DNA of 64,000 bases, taken from Acinetobacter suaedae (lineage in GTDB: Bacteria > Pseudomonadota > Gammaproteobacteria > Pseudomonadales > Moraxellaceae). Where the stretch lies: assembly GCF_008630915.1 (NCBI RefSeq), contig NZ_CP043909.1, positions 1,612,001-1,676,000 on the forward strand. Direction: 5' to 3'. A program made the position numbers and the translations under genes. Below, one piece after another: positions 53,391-62,718 of this stretch (positions are counted from its first letter, which is position 1; each line of letters begins with the position of its first letter). The notes below the pieces were generated by a model. The model had not been told where the DNA came from. It saw only the letters and a program-made list of their open reading frames with translations, and did no database searches.

Positions 53391-55193
53391 ATGCCTTTAT
53401 ATAAAGCGCCATTACGTGATATGCAATTTGTTTTACATGAGCTGTTGCAAACAGAGAAAAATTATCAATCTCTACCCGATTATCAGGAAACCATAAGTCG
53501 TGAATTGATTGACCAATATTTAGAGGCTGCGGCAGATTTTTGTGAAAATGAGCTATCACCGATTAATCATAGTGGTGATCAGGAAGGGTGCCATTTTAAT
53601 CAAGGAGCGGTAACAACACCTGTTGGTTTTAAAGAGGCTTATCAAAAATATACAGATCTTGGTTTTACCTCATTGACTGCAAGTCCAGAATATGGTGGTC
53701 AGGGTTTACCGACGTTGTTGCGTATTGTGATTTCGGAAATGTTATGTAGTTCAAACTGGGCATGGGCGATGTATCCTGGCTTAGCACATGGTGCAATGCG
53801 AACCATTGAGCATCATGGAACCGAGCAACAAAAACAAAAATTCTTACCTCATCTTGTTAGTGGTGTCTGGACTGGCACCATGTGTTTAACCGAGTCACAT
53901 GCTGGATCAGATCTCGGTATTATCCGAACGAAGGCTGAGCCAAATCCGGATGGAAGTTATGCAATTACAGGTGAGAAGATTTTTATTTCTGCTGGGGAAC
54001 ATGATCTTGCTGAAAACATCATTCATATCGTACTTGCACGGTTACCAAACGCACCATCAGGTACTAAAGGAATTTCGCTGTTTATCGTTCCAAAATTTAA
54101 TGTAGACGATGCCGGAAATCTACAGGACCGAAATAACGTGGCGTGTACCTCTATCGAGCATAAAATGGGTATCCACGGTAATGCAACCTGTGTCATGAAT
54201 TTTGACGGCGCAAAAGGCTATCTGATCGGTCCAGAAAATCGTGGACTCAATTGTATGTTCACCTTTATGAATTCTGCTCGTATTGGTACGGCGATGCAAG
54301 GTTTGGCCGCTTCTGAAATGGCTTTTCAGGGGGCATTGAACTACGCCAAAGATCGCTTGGCAATGCGTTCTCTTTCTGGTGCAAAATGTCCAGAAAAAAA
54401 TGCTGATCCTATCATTGTTCACCCAGCAGTGCGTTCAATGCTGATGACCCAAAAAGCATTTTCTGAAGGCGGGCGTGCATTGGCTTACCTGCTTGCTGAG
54501 CAGGTTGATATTGGTGAGAAATCAACTGATTCAACCCAGCAAGCATATTCAGAAGAATTATTAGCATTTCTAACCCCTATTGCAAAAGCATTTTTAACTG
54601 AATCTGGCAATGAGTCTGCTAAACATGGTGTACAAGTCTTTGGTGGACATGGATTTATTGTCGAACATGGTATGGAGCAAATCGTTCGGGATGCACGTAT
54701 ATCAACCTTGTACGAAGGTACGACCGAAATTCAGTCATTAGACTTACTGGCTCGAAAAGTACTTAAATCCGAAGGTAAATTATTAAATAATATGATTGGC
54801 CTGATTGAGCAATTTATTCAGGATCACCGAAACAATGCTGACTTGAAACCATATTTGGATAGACTGTCTGAGCTCAAGCAACAGTGGTTATCGCTCACGA
54901 ACCATATTGCAAAAAGAGCCAAGCAAAACCCAGAAGAAATTGGTGCTGCTTCTGTAGATTATCTCTACTTCTCAAGCTATACCGTATTTGCTTATCTTTG
55001 GGCACGTATGGCGCAGGTTGCGCTCGAAAAACTGGCAGCAGGAACACAAGAAGATAAATTCTATAAGGCCAAGTTAAGTACAGCCAAATTCTTCTATCAA
55101 AAGCTTTTGCACCGTACCGAAGCACATGCTGCAGCGATTGAAACAGGTGCCGAATCTGTGATGGAACTGGAAGAAGATGCTTTTGCTTTCTGA
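53391..55193 (+). CDS. Long acyl-CoA dehydrogenase (DmdC/AcdA-like, 600 aa)
   Basis: A 600-aa dehydrogenase about 210 residues longer than dcaA. The core has GTMCLTESHAGSDLG, GEKIFISAGEHD, the QVFGGHGFIVEHGMEQIVRDARI segment and the catalytic Glu in LYEGTTEIQSLDLLARKVL. A C-terminal four-helix extension (about residues 470-600) is typical of the group that includes 3-methylmercaptopropionyl-CoA dehydrogenase. Chain-length preference is unknown. Its operator copy makes it part of the IclR regulon; it may act on longer dicarboxylyl-CoAs. AAAGGAAAAAAC precedes the ATG. Confidence 0.9.
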   Translation: MPLYKAPLRDMQFVLHELLQTEKNYQSLPDYQETISRELIDQYLEAAADFCENELSPINHSGDQEGCHFNQGAVTTPVGFKEAYQKYTDLGFTSLTASPEYGGQGLPTLLRIVISEMLCSSNWAWAMYPGLAHGAMRTIEHHGTEQQKQKFLPHLVSGVWTGTMCLTESHAGSDLGIIRTKAEPNPDGSYAITGEKIFISAGEHDLAENIIHIVLARLPNAPSGTKGISLFIVPKFNVDDAGNLQDRNNVACTSIEHKMGIHGNATCVMNFDGAKGYLIGPENRGLNCMFTFMNSARIGTAMQGLAASEMAFQGALNYAKDRLAMRSLSGAKCPEKNADPIIVHPAVRSMLMTQKAFSEGGRALAYLLAEQVDIGEKSTDSTQQAYSEELLAFLTPIAKAFLTESGNESAKHGVQVFGGHGFIVEHGMEQIVRDARISTLYEGTTEIQSLDLLARKVLKSEGKLLNNMIGLIEQFIQDHRNNADLKPYLDRLSELKQQWLSLTNHIAKRAKQNPEEIGAASVDYLYFSSYTVFAYLWARMAQVALEKLAAGTQEDKFYKAKLSTAKFFYQKLLHRTEAHAAAIETGAESVMELEEDAFAF

Positions 55194-55227
55194 TGCCTAG
55201 CGACCCTCAATGACTGTGAACTGACTG

Positions 55228-55260
55228 AGAAACAAGGCAAACCTCGTTTGCCTTGTTTCT
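55228..55260 (+). terminator. Terminator after the 600-aa dehydrogenase gene
   Basis: A perfect 15-bp stem (55228-55242 with 55246-55260), 3-nt loop, then TTTC. It separates the dehydrogenase from the aldolase gene. Confidence 0.85.
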
Positions 55261-55309
55261 TTCAGGCTGAGCGCAATTTTGGAAAATAACGAATAAGTAG
55301 GGATATAAA

Positions 55310-56065
55310 ATGAGTTTAAGAAATGTGGTGTCGGCAACAGAATGGGAAGCACGTTGTCAATTAGCAGCTTTATATCGGTTAATTGCTTATTATCGGATGA
55401 CTGATTTAATCGATACACATATTAGCTTACGAGTACCTAACGAAAAAGGTCATTTTCTAATTAACCATTACGGTATTCCTTTTGAAAAGATGCGGGCATC
55501 TGATTTGGTCAAAATTGATGAGGAAGGCCAAATTGTTGAAGAATATGATGCTGGTAAACAGGTCAACGTTGCGGGATTTGTTATTCATTCTGCCTTGCAT
55601 GCAGCACGTTCAGATGTGCATTGTGTCATTCATACTCATACCGCAGATGGGATCGCCGTTTCAGCACAAAAGCACGGTTTATTACCGATATCTCAGCACG
55701 CATTAAAATTTTATAACAAAGTAAGCTATCACGATTATGAAGGAGTTGCGTTACTGACCGAGGAAAGAAACCGCTTGGTTCAAGACATGGCTAATAATCG
55801 GGTCATGATTTTGAGAAATCATGGTTTGCTTGCTGTAGGAGACAGTATTCAACGCGCTTTTCATGAGATTTATTTCCTTGAACGTGCTTGTCAGGCACAA
55901 ATCAAAGCACTTACAGGTGGAGGTGAATTAAATTACCCCTCAGAAGCTGTTTGCTTGCATACTGCCAAACAGTTCGAGTCTAAAGCGATTGAGCAAATTA
56001 TTCTAAATGCATGGCAGGCAGCCTTGTCTTTAATTGAACAGCAACGTGAGGAATATTGCTCATGA
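55310..56065 (+). CDS. Class II aldolase/adducin family protein
   Basis: A 251-aa protein with the zinc-binding HTHT motif (CVIHTHTADGIAV), the third ligand region LRNHGLLAVGDS, and the N-terminal TDLIDTHISLRVP substrate loop. Family members are L-fuculose-phosphate-type aldolases, but many adducin-like bacterial proteins have unknown substrates. It overlaps the next gene, a 2-hydroxyacid dehydrogenase, by 4 nt (ATGA), so the two should act on one pathway. A ribosome binding site TAGGGATA lies before the ATG. Confidence 0.88.
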   Translation: MSLRNVVSATEWEARCQLAALYRLIAYYRMTDLIDTHISLRVPNEKGHFLINHYGIPFEKMRASDLVKIDEEGQIVEEYDAGKQVNVAGFVIHSALHAARSDVHCVIHTHTADGIAVSAQKHGLLPISQHALKFYNKVSYHDYEGVALLTEERNRLVQDMANNRVMILRNHGLLAVGDSIQRAFHEIYFLERACQAQIKALTGGGELNYPSEAVCLHTAKQFESKAIEQIILNAWQAALSLIEQQREEYCS

Positions 56066-56985
56066 TTGTGATTGCAACCACTGTTCCAAAAGTTCAAAAA
56101 TGGTTAGAAGATGCCTTTGCAAAATACGCACCTGAGGATTCATATTGTTTAGCACAGAGCGAGGCGGCACAATATGCCACGACTGCTGTTTCTTGGTTCC
56201 CTGATCTAGATTATCTTGAAACTTTGCCTCAACTTAAATTGATTCACTCCATGGCGGCTGGAGTTGAACACCTTAATCTAAAAAGAATAGGTCATCGTTA
56301 CCAAGTTTGTCGTGTGGTGGATCAACTTCACCAACAAGGAATGTTTGATTATTTACAATGGGGCGTCCTCTATTATCAGCGCTTTTTTGATCAGGCCTTC
56401 GAACAGAAAAAACAACAACGATGGCGGCAGTATCCTCAACGCAGTACAACGGAAATAAAAATCGGAATTATGGGGCTGGGGCAAATGGGAGGATATATTA
56501 GTCAACGATTTGCTGCATTAGGTTATCAAGTATCTGGTTGGTCACGTAGTCTTAAGACCCTCGAGAATGTTCAGTGTTTTGCTGGCGACTCAGACTTTGG
56601 TGCTTTCCTCAGTCAGGCAGAAATCTTGATTAACTTATTACCCCTTACGGAAAGCAATCAGGGGATTTTATCTCAGGACTTATTTGGTCAATTGCCAGAA
56701 CGAGCATGTGTGATTAATTGTGGTCGTGGTCAACATCTGGTCGAGCAGGATTTAATCGATTGTCTAGATTCAGGACGTTTACGTGGCGCAATTTTGGATG
56801 TATTCAACCATGAACCTTTAGCTATTGATAGTGCACTTTGGCAACATGATAAAATTCTGGTTACACCCCATGTTGCTTCTCATGCACCATGGTCTATTGT
56901 TGTTGAGCAGATACTTGAAAATGACAGACGGGTTAGAGAGGGACAGAATTTACTCAATCTGGTCGATCCATCTAAAGGTTATTGA
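56062..56985 (+). CDS. D-isomer-specific 2-hydroxyacid dehydrogenase (GhrA-like)
   Basis: A 307-aa NAD(P)-dependent dehydrogenase. The nucleotide-binding motif is IGIMGLGQMGGYISQ; the catalytic Arg is in VINCGRGQHLVEQDL, the Glu in DVFNHEPLA and the His in VTPHVASHAPW. It resembles glyoxylate/hydroxypyruvate reductase A. The ATG at 56062 overlaps the aldolase stop and has GAGGA 9 nt upstream; the TTG at 56056 is less likely. With the aldolase it may convert a 2-keto or hydroxy acid; the substrate cannot be told from sequence. Confidence 0.9.
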   Translation: MIVIATTVPKVQKWLEDAFAKYAPEDSYCLAQSEAAQYATTAVSWFPDLDYLETLPQLKLIHSMAAGVEHLNLKRIGHRYQVCRVVDQLHQQGMFDYLQWGVLYYQRFFDQAFEQKKQQRWRQYPQRSTTEIKIGIMGLGQMGGYISQRFAALGYQVSGWSRSLKTLENVQCFAGDSDFGAFLSQAEILINLLPLTESNQGILSQDLFGQLPERACVINCGRGQHLVEQDLIDCLDSGRLRGAILDVFNHEPLAIDSALWQHDKILVTPHVASHAPWSIVVEQILENDRRVREGQNLLNLVDPSKGY

Positions 56986-57018
56986 TCGTTACTTCCTCGA
57001 AAGATTCACGTCCTCAAC

Positions 57019-57053
57019 AGACATTATCCCGTATTGTTTACGGGATAATGTCT
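57019..57053. terminator. Hairpin between convergent dehydrogenase and ior genes
   Basis: A perfect 15-bp inverted repeat (57019-57033 with 57039-57053) with a 5-nt loop. No T-run follows in either direction, so it may block or stabilise transcripts rather than be a classical terminator. Confidence 0.6.
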
Positions 57054-57070
57054 AACTTAAAACTTGAAGA

Positions 57071-60000
57071 TTATGAAGCATGCTGTTTTTTTAGATTTAC
57101 AGCTAACTCATCCCAACGTTGCATCGCTGTTTGCATGGCTTGTGCTTTGATATGACCAAAGCCACGTACTTCTACAGGTAACTGAGCAATTTCCTCAGCG
57201 ACAGTTAAGTCATACTGTTCAGGTGATGCAATCAATGCTTCAACAAATGCGATATAACGATCACGCCAAGCCTGTTCACGTCTGCGTTCTTCATGACGTG
57301 CAAATGGATCGAGGAAGGTTTCCCGAAGCAACTGCAAACGAGCCAGCAACATCATTGGAAAACGAATCCAATATCCGAAAGCACGCTTACGAATATTTTG
57401 ATCAGCACCTAAAGTCGGTGGAGCAAGATGGTAAGTTAAGCGTAAGCCTTTACCAAAATGGGTTTCAATCGACTCTTTGAATTTTTTACCGGTTAAAAGA
57501 CGAGCGACTTCATATTCATCTTTATAAGCCATCACACGATACAGTTGTGTGGCAATCGTCGCAGTCAATTCTTCTGGTAATGTTTTCGATGCTTGTTCAA
57601 CTAAACGACGATATTTCATTGCATAGGCTTCATTCCAATAATCAACTAAACGTGCTGAACGATCCTCGATTAATTCAGCCAAAGTTTCAGGCTTTTTAGT
57701 TTTTTGCATGGCTGTAAGCAACCGTGGCGCTAAACTTGGATCACTCGCAAGATGGCACCCAATTCGGAAAGCTTCTAGATTCTTTTCTACGGCAGTGCCA
57801 TTGAGTTGAATCGCTTTTTCAATGCTTTGACGTAATAGCGGTATACGACCTGATTGCCATGCCATACCAAGTAATAGTTGATTGGTAAAGATTGCATCGC
57901 CCAGTACTAAAGTTGCGATACGTGTCGCAGATAGTGATACTAGTGTGCCTTTGCGGGTACGTCCACGTAGTCGATCAACTAAGTCACTGATAGGCGCATA
58001 CCAGTCACGAGAGTCAATAAAGTCTGATGTCGGTGAAGCATCTTCATTCACGATCACCACCGCATTTTCTTTTAAGCGAGAAAGTGCAGCCCCACTACCA
58101 GCAACCACGGCATCTGCACCGATTAAAAGATCACATTGACCCGCTGGAATCTTGGTTGAAGAAATATGCTCATCTGAATTTGCGACTTGGATATAGGAAT
58201 AAACCGTACCGCCTTTTTGAGCCAGTCCAGCCATATCCATCACACGTGTTGCTTTACCTTCAAGATGTGCTGCCATACCGAGTAGGGCACCAATCGTCAC
58301 TACACCTGTACCACCAACACCACCTACCATAATACGATTTGGCACATCATCAAGCACTGGAATGATTGGTGTTTCAGGCCAACCAGCAGCAATACCTTCA
58401 AATTTTTCAGGGCGCTTCATATCACGGGTATGTACCGTGACAAAACTTGGACAGAAGCCTTCTACACAAGAAAAATCTTTATTACACGTGCTTTGATTGA
58501 TTTGGCGTTTTGGTCCTAATGCAGTTTCTACAGTTTCAATGGATAAACAATTCGATTTTTTAGAACAATCACCACAGCTTTCACATATATCGGTATTGAT
58601 ATAGATACGTTCTGCTGGATCAGGATAGGCATCACGTTTGCGACGACGACGTTTTTCGCTGGCACAAGTTTGTACGTAAATTAAAGCAGTAACACCTGAC
58701 GTTTCGCGTAATTGACGTTGAATCGCATCCAATTCATTTCGATGATGAATTTCTACATTTGCTGCAATTCCTTCTTCCGCATGAATCAATTCCGGTTCAT
58801 CTGTCACAATGACTTGTTTTTTTATCCCTTCCGCTGCTAACTGTCGGGTTAATTGAGCGACACTCAAGTGACCATCGACATGTTGTCCACCTGTCATGGC
58901 AACCGCATCGTTATAAAGGATTTTGTAAGTAATATTCACTTTAGCGGCGATCGCTTGGCGAATGGCAAGATAACCTGAATGGAAGTAGGTCCCATCACCA
59001 AGATTTGCAAAGATATGTTTTTCATTGGTGAAAGGGGATGCACCAACCCAACTCACACCTTCACCGCCCATCTGAGAGAAGGTTTCTGTGCCGCGATCAA
59101 GTGAAACCGCAATATAGTGGCAACCAATACCACCAAGCGCACGACTTCCTTCAGGAAGGACGGTTGAGGTGTTGTGTGGGCAACCGCTACAAAAATAAGG
59201 TTTGCGCTCTGCGAGATCAGTTACACCGTGAGACGCTTGTTCTGCTTTAAGTAATAAGTCTGCTTTATTTTGAATTTGTGTTCTTAACGCTTCTGGTAAA
59301 TCAAGACCTAAGAATCGAGTTGCAAGCATTTTAGCAATCGGTTCAGGCTGGAATTCATAATGTCCAATGAGTGGCGCTTCTTCAACTGAGGTACTCCATT
59401 CACCTTTGCCATCACAGGCTTTACCAATGACTCGAGGACGTTGACCATCTGGGAGGGAATAGAGTTCATCTTTGATCTGTGCTTCAAGGATCGGTCGTTT
59501 TTCTTCAACAACGATTAGCTCTTGTAAGCCTTGTGCAAATTCGCGGATACCTTGAGGTTCTAAGGGCCAAATCAATTCAACTTGATAAACACGTAATCCG
59601 AGTTGTTCAGCTGTTTCACCTTCAATTCCTAATATACGTAATGCCTCAATGGTATCTAAATAGGCTTTGCCACTAGCAGCGATACCAATCCGAGCATTTT
59701 CACATGGCAAAGTCACACGGTTCAATTTATTGGCACGTGCATAGGCCAAAACAGCAGGTAGGCGATATTTATACAGTCGTTCTTCTTGTTGGATACCATG
59801 ATCTGGCCAACGGATATTGACACCACCCTCAGGAAATTCGACATCTTCTGGAATAATGGGGGTTACACGGTCTAGGCTGACCTTGACTGACGCAGATGTT
59901 TCAACAATTTCACTGACCAATTTCATTGAGGTCCAAACACCTGCAAAACGAGACATGGCAACGGCATGTACGCCAAGATCTAAAATATGTTGCACCGATG

Positions 60001-60553
60001 TTGGATAGAAAATTGGAATCCCGCAGCCAATCATGACATGTTCTGATTGATGTGGAACTGTCGAAGATTTACAGGAATGATCATCACCAAATAAGGCAAC
60101 AACACCGCCATGCTCGGCTGTACCTGCGAGATTGGCATGGCGAAGTACATCACCAGAACGATCGACACCAGGACCTTTGCCATACCACCAAGAGGTCACA
60201 CCATCATATTTACCTTGTCCAGCAAGGTTAGCCTGTTGTGTACCCCAAATTGCGGTTGCAGCTAGATCTTCATTTACTCCGGGTTGAAAGACCACATGAT
60301 GGTCTTTAAGCAATCCATCGATTTGCCAAAGGAAACTATCGTAATTACCTACAGGTGAACCGCGATAACCTGAAATAAAACCTGCAGTTTGATAACCTTG
60401 TAAAGTATCCCGACGTGTTTGGGCGAGTGGTAAACGAACCAATGCCTGTATTCCCGTCATATATGCAGTACCGTCATCACTTATATATTTATCGTCAAGT
60501 GATACATCCTTTGTAGCGATCATTCTTGGAGTAAATTTTGTCGCTATATTCAT
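57071..60553 (-). CDS. Indolepyruvate ferredoxin oxidoreductase, fused subunits
   Basis: A 1160-aa TPP-dependent 2-oxoacid oxidoreductase with alpha and gamma-like parts in one chain. Order: pyrimidine-binding domain (about residues 30-240), the TPP-binding GDGTYFHSGYLAIRQA followed by NDAVAMTGGQ, a ferredoxin-like 4Fe-4S segment (CESCGDCSKKSNC and later CNKDFSCVEGFCP), then the gamma-like domain starting VGGVGGTGVVTIG. It decarboxylates aryl or branched 2-oxoacids to acyl-CoA in amino acid breakdown. It is divergent from a LysR gene and close to the liu leucine genes. Confidence 0.93.
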   Translation of the reverse strand: MNIATKFTPRMIATKDVSLDDKYISDDGTAYMTGIQALVRLPLAQTRRDTLQGYQTAGFISGYRGSPVGNYDSFLWQIDGLLKDHHVVFQPGVNEDLAATAIWGTQQANLAGQGKYDGVTSWWYGKGPGVDRSGDVLRHANLAGTAEHGGVVALFGDDHSCKSSTVPHQSEHVMIGCGIPIFYPTSVQHILDLGVHAVAMSRFAGVWTSMKLVSEIVETSASVKVSLDRVTPIIPEDVEFPEGGVNIRWPDHGIQQEERLYKYRLPAVLAYARANKLNRVTLPCENARIGIAASGKAYLDTIEALRILGIEGETAEQLGLRVYQVELIWPLEPQGIREFAQGLQELIVVEEKRPILEAQIKDELYSLPDGQRPRVIGKACDGKGEWSTSVEEAPLIGHYEFQPEPIAKMLATRFLGLDLPEALRTQIQNKADLLLKAEQASHGVTDLAERKPYFCSGCPHNTSTVLPEGSRALGGIGCHYIAVSLDRGTETFSQMGGEGVSWVGASPFTNEKHIFANLGDGTYFHSGYLAIRQAIAAKVNITYKILYNDAVAMTGGQHVDGHLSVAQLTRQLAAEGIKKQVIVTDEPELIHAEEGIAANVEIHHRNELDAIQRQLRETSGVTALIYVQTCASEKRRRRKRDAYPDPAERIYINTDICESCGDCSKKSNCLSIETVETALGPKRQINQSTCNKDFSCVEGFCPSFVTVHTRDMKRPEKFEGIAAGWPETPIIPVLDDVPNRIMVGGVGGTGVVTIGALLGMAAHLEGKATRVMDMAGLAQKGGTVYSYIQVANSDEHISSTKIPAGQCDLLIGADAVVAGSGAALSRLKENAVVIVNEDASPTSDFIDSRDWYAPISDLVDRLRGRTRKGTLVSLSATRIATLVLGDAIFTNQLLLGMAWQSGRIPLLRQSIEKAIQLNGTAVEKNLEAFRIGCHLASDPSLAPRLLTAMQKTKKPETLAELIEDRSARLVDYWNEAYAMKYRRLVEQASKTLPEELTATIATQLYRVMAYKDEYEVARLLTGKKFKESIETHFGKGLRLTYHLAPPTLGADQNIRKRAFGYWIRFPMMLLARLQLLRETFLDPFARHEERRREQAWRDRYIAFVEALIASPEQYDLTVAEEIAQLPVEVRGFGHIKAQAMQTAMQRWDELAVNLKKQHAS

Positions 60554-60726
60554 TTATGTCTCCTTAGTATTGTGGTCGTTCGTGCGACTTTCTTTTCTCA
60601 ACATCCGAGTTGAAGTTTGGAGCAATTGACATACAAAAAATTAAAATGGGCTTAGCGTCTAAAACAGAGGGCTGGCTCAATGTATGTACATATTTACCAT
60701 TGTGGATGATCTAAACTGGTGCAACA
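60554..60726. other. Divergent promoter region between ior and lysR
   Basis: 173 bp between two divergent start codons. I see no strong palindrome. A LysR-type T-N11-A site is likely here but I could not identify one with confidence. Confidence 0.4.
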
Positions 60727-61713
60727 ATGCGTAATTTAGGAAAAGATATTTACGTTATGCGCAAAAATCACGAGGGTGGACTGTTACATGCCATGCATGC
60801 TTTCCTGAAAGTGATTGACAGTGGAAGTTTTACGGCAGCAGCAGAACAGATGGATTTGACCACAGCACAGGTGTCACGTCTGATTAGCGAATTAGAAACG
60901 CGTTTGGGTGTAAAGTTGTTGCAACGTTCAACTCGACAGCATGCATTGACCGATATTGGTGCAACCTATGCGGAACGCTGTCGTCAAGTACTTTCAATCA
61001 TAGAAGAGGCAGAAGCAGAGGCAACAGGGACTGCTGCAAAACCCAAAGGTCGATTACGTATCCAGAGTATGGCCAGTTTTGGACATTATTATGTTGCACC
61101 TGTAATGGCGGAATTCTGCCAAACTTATCCAGATCTCACGGTTGAATATCGCACATCGCAAAATGCCCCAGATCTTTTAGCCAAAGGGATTGATGTTAGT
61201 TTGTATTTAACAGAGTCTTTGACTGATTCAAGATTTGTTTCTCGTCGAATCGGTAGCATTTTTTCTGTTTTATGCGCTTCACCTACTTACTTACAAAAAC
61301 ATGGTATTCCTCAGTCACCAGATGAGCTACATGATCATGCGTGTTTGCGTTTGGTGAATCCATCTATCACACCACAATGGCACCTCGTCGGTGAAAATAG
61401 CTGTTCCTATCAAATTGATATTTCAGGACAGTTAATCGCAGATACACCTGAACTCTTGTTAGATATGGTGCAACAAGATATGGGAATTGCACTATTGCCT
61501 ATGTTTGCTGTAATTGATGCGGTTCGGGCTGGACATTTATGTCACATTTTGCCAGCTTGGCGCTCTCCGGATATTGGTGTTTATACCTTATTGCCTTCAC
61601 GGCACTTTATCGATGCGAAAACACGTGCATGGTTAAATTGGGTAGAGCAATATATCGCACCAAAAATAGAACAGGATACTTCTTATTTTTATCAATTAAC
61701 CCATCGTGAATAG
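60727..61713 (+). CDS. LysR family transcriptional regulator
   Basis: A 328-aa LTTR with the N-terminal winged helix (about residues 20-80: SFTAAAEQMDLTTAQVSRLI and ELETRLGVKLLQRSTRQ) and a type 2 periplasmic-binding-protein-like effector domain (about 105-310). Divergence from the indolepyruvate oxidoreductase gene suggests it controls that gene. The start is uncertain: the ATG at 60757 has TAGGAAAAG upstream and would give 318 aa. Confidence 0.9.
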   Translation: MRNLGKDIYVMRKNHEGGLLHAMHAFLKVIDSGSFTAAAEQMDLTTAQVSRLISELETRLGVKLLQRSTRQHALTDIGATYAERCRQVLSIIEEAEAEATGTAAKPKGRLRIQSMASFGHYYVAPVMAEFCQTYPDLTVEYRTSQNAPDLLAKGIDVSLYLTESLTDSRFVSRRIGSIFSVLCASPTYLQKHGIPQSPDELHDHACLRLVNPSITPQWHLVGENSCSYQIDISGQLIADTPELLLDMVQQDMGIALLPMFAVIDAVRAGHLCHILPAWRSPDIGVYTLLPSRHFIDAKTRAWLNWVEQYIAPKIEQDTSYFYQLTHRE

Positions 61714-61764
61714 GACATTTTAAAAAACAAAATAACTGTAATAAATCATCTACAATAATAATTT

Positions 61765-61799
61765 TAAATGCTCCTTCAAACCAAATTTGGGAGCATTTA
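61765..61799. terminator. Hairpin between convergent lysR and liuE
   Basis: TAAATGCTCC (61765-61774) and its complement (61790-61799) form a 10-bp stem with further pairing inside the loop. T-runs are short, so termination strength is uncertain. Confidence 0.55.
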
Positions 61800-61815
61800 G
61801 GATCAGTGAATTTAT

Positions 61816-62718
61816 TTATGCGCATGACTGCTGGAGATAGGTATTTGCATAATTTGATAAGTTTTTTCGGTTCAATGTCTGATTGATATTTTGGCTAGCC
61901 AACATCAATTTTTCGAGATGAATGCCTGTTTCATATCCAATGTGAGACAGTAAATAATATAAATCCTCTGTTGCAACATTCCCTGATGAACCTTTGGCAT
62001 AAGGACAACCACCCAGTCCAGCAAGCGAAGAATCAAAGACTCGAATACCTTGCTGTAAGGATTGATAGATATTCGCGATTGCCATGCCATAGGTATTATG
62101 AAAATGTCCAGCCAAAATCTTGCTGTCCAACTCTGCTAAGCATGCTTGCCAAACTTTCTGCACTCGATCTGGTGTTGCTGTCCCAATGGTTTCACCCAAT
62201 GAAATTTCATAGCACCCCATGTCATACAGCCGTTTGACGACATTCACGACTTGTTTGGGATCGATTGCACCTTCGTAAGGACAGTCCACCATACAGGAAA
62301 CATAACCACGTACACGAACATTATTTGCCTGCGCCGCTTGGAAAATCTCTGAGAATCGCTCTAAGCTTTCATCGATCGAGCAGTTGATATTCTTTCGGGT
62401 AAAACTTTCAGAAGCTGCGGTAAAAACCGCAATCTCTTTACATCCAACTGCTAAGGCAGCTTCAAAGCCTTTAAGATTAGGCGTGAGCAAGCTCAAATTT
62501 AACTCATCGCGTTGTGGCAACAATTTAAATAACTCATCGCTCTGCGCCATTTGTGGTACCCATTTGGCTGATACACATGAACCCACTTCAATAGACTTCA
62601 AACCTGCGTCAATTAAATCATTGATAAAACTCAAGCGTTGTTCAATGCTTAAAGCTTGTTTCTCGTTTTGCAAACCATCACGAGGCCCAACTTCTACAAT
62701 CTTTACATAGTCACTCAT
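61816..62718 (-). CDS. liuE: Hydroxymethylglutaryl-CoA lyase
   Basis: A 300-aa TIM-barrel lyase splitting HMG-CoA into acetoacetate and acetyl-CoA, the last step of leucine breakdown. Signatures: VEVGPRDGLQNEK at the N-terminus, the metal-binding GHFHNTYGMAIAN, and the catalytic-cysteine loop GLGGCPYAKGSSGN. It overlaps the liuD stop by 4 nt (ATGA), as expected for liuD-liuE order. Confidence 0.95.
   Translation of the reverse strand: MSDYVKIVEVGPRDGLQNEKQALSIEQRLSFINDLIDAGLKSIEVGSCVSAKWVPQMAQSDELFKLLPQRDELNLSLLTPNLKGFEAALAVGCKEIAVFTAASESFTRKNINCSIDESLERFSEIFQAAQANNVRVRGYVSCMVDCPYEGAIDPKQVVNVVKRLYDMGCYEISLGETIGTATPDRVQKVWQACLAELDSKILAGHFHNTYGMAIANIYQSLQQGIRVFDSSLAGLGGCPYAKGSSGNVATEDLYYLLSHIGYETGIHLEKLMLASQNINQTLNRKNLSNYANTYLQQSCA

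Noticed and set aside
55268..55294. IclR-like AATTTTG upstream of the aldolase gene
   Set aside because: Only one arm resembles the consensus and the symmetry is lost.
57019..57053. Classical rho-independent terminator
   Set aside because: The stem is perfect but there is no T-run on either strand, so it is listed with lower confidence.
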